Translations under genes and position numbers: made by a program
The notes under the pieces: model-generated
The model's input: only the letters and a program-made list of their open reading frames with translations
Databases searched by the model: none
Told to the model about the DNA's origin: nothing
Assembly (NCBI GenBank): GCA_964496475.1
Contig: CAZBZS010000053.1
Coordinates: forward strand, 1 to 16,217
Length of the DNA stretch: 16,217 nt
Direction of reading: 5' to 3'
Source: JASLPR01 sp964496475
Lineage (GTDB): Bacteria; Chloroflexota; UBA11872; VXNJ01
Part shown: positions 16,183 through 16,217 of the stretch, piece by piece
Numbering within the stretch: the stretch's first letter is position 1
How the letters are laid out: every line of letters begins with the position of its first letter

Positions 16183-16217
16183 GCGGTGGTAAGAACGCGG
16201 GACTGGAAGTACCGGGC
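16179..16217 (-). CDS. Possible C-terminal end of an upstream operon gene
   Basis: From the window edge one minus-strand frame reads ARYFQSRVLTTA and stops at a TGA that overlaps the dehydrogenase ATG in an ATGA. The same overlap occurs at several confirmed junctions in this operon, so an upstream gene ending here is plausible. Twelve codons are too few to name a family or to exclude chance. Confidence 0.3.
   Translation of the reverse strand, partial: ARYFQSRVLTTA

Overview
The window reads as one long, gene-dense catabolic operon from an uncultured, high-GC bacterium. GC is roughly 60-65% by eye. Every supported gene lies on the minus strand, so transcription runs from about 16.2 kb down to position 1. 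No stretch over 50 bases lacks a gene. I found no RNA gene, mobile element, CRISPR array, promoter or terminator. The family mix (two enolase-superfamily acid-sugar dehydratases, DUF2848, an HpcH/HpaI aldolase, several TIM-barrel isomerases, HyuA/HyuB) resembles marine or soil Chloroflexota such as SAR202-type lineages, or some Alphaproteobacteria. That placement is inference only. The 10-N gap and degraded poly-G flank indicate a draft or metagenome assembly.

In transcription order: (i) 16217-16179, possible last codons of an upstream gene; (ii) 16182-15142, D-2-hydroxyacid dehydrogenase; (iii) 15145-13022, HyuA; (iv) 13014-10915, HyuB with an unusual C-terminal four-cysteine tail; (v) 10918-9923 and 9926-8865, OppD- and OppF-type peptide-transporter ATPases with no permease or binding protein in view; (vi) 8837-7668, galactonate-dehydratase-like enolase-superfamily enzyme; (vii) 7657-6680, xylose-isomerase-like TIM barrel; (viii) 6634-5690 and 5693-4686, two paralogous sugar phosphate isomerase/epimerase-like TIM barrels; (ix) 4657-3836, HpcH/HpaI aldolase family protein; (x) 3836-3012, DUF2848 protein; (xi) 3015-1917, second enolase-superfamily dehydratase with its 3' end lost at the gap; (xii) 1906-895, iron-containing alcohol dehydrogenase-like protein with its 5' end lost at the same gap; (xiii) 887-1, Gfo/Idh/MocA oxidoreductase cut by the window edge.

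Many junctions are stop/start overlaps (ATGA, GTGA or TGATG), which argues for co-transcription and translational coupling. A working model, which is inference: an imported acyl, lactam or amide-bearing polyhydroxy compound is opened or modified by ATP-dependent HyuAB and rearranged by the TIM-barrel isomerases/epimerases. It is then oxidised by the dehydrogenases and dehydrated by the two dehydratases to 2-keto-3-deoxy (or diketo) acids. These would be cleaved by the aldolase or the DUF2848 protein to pyruvate plus a small aldehyde or acid, with Fe-ADH or the 2-hydroxyacid dehydrogenase handling the products. The substrate cannot be named from the sequence.
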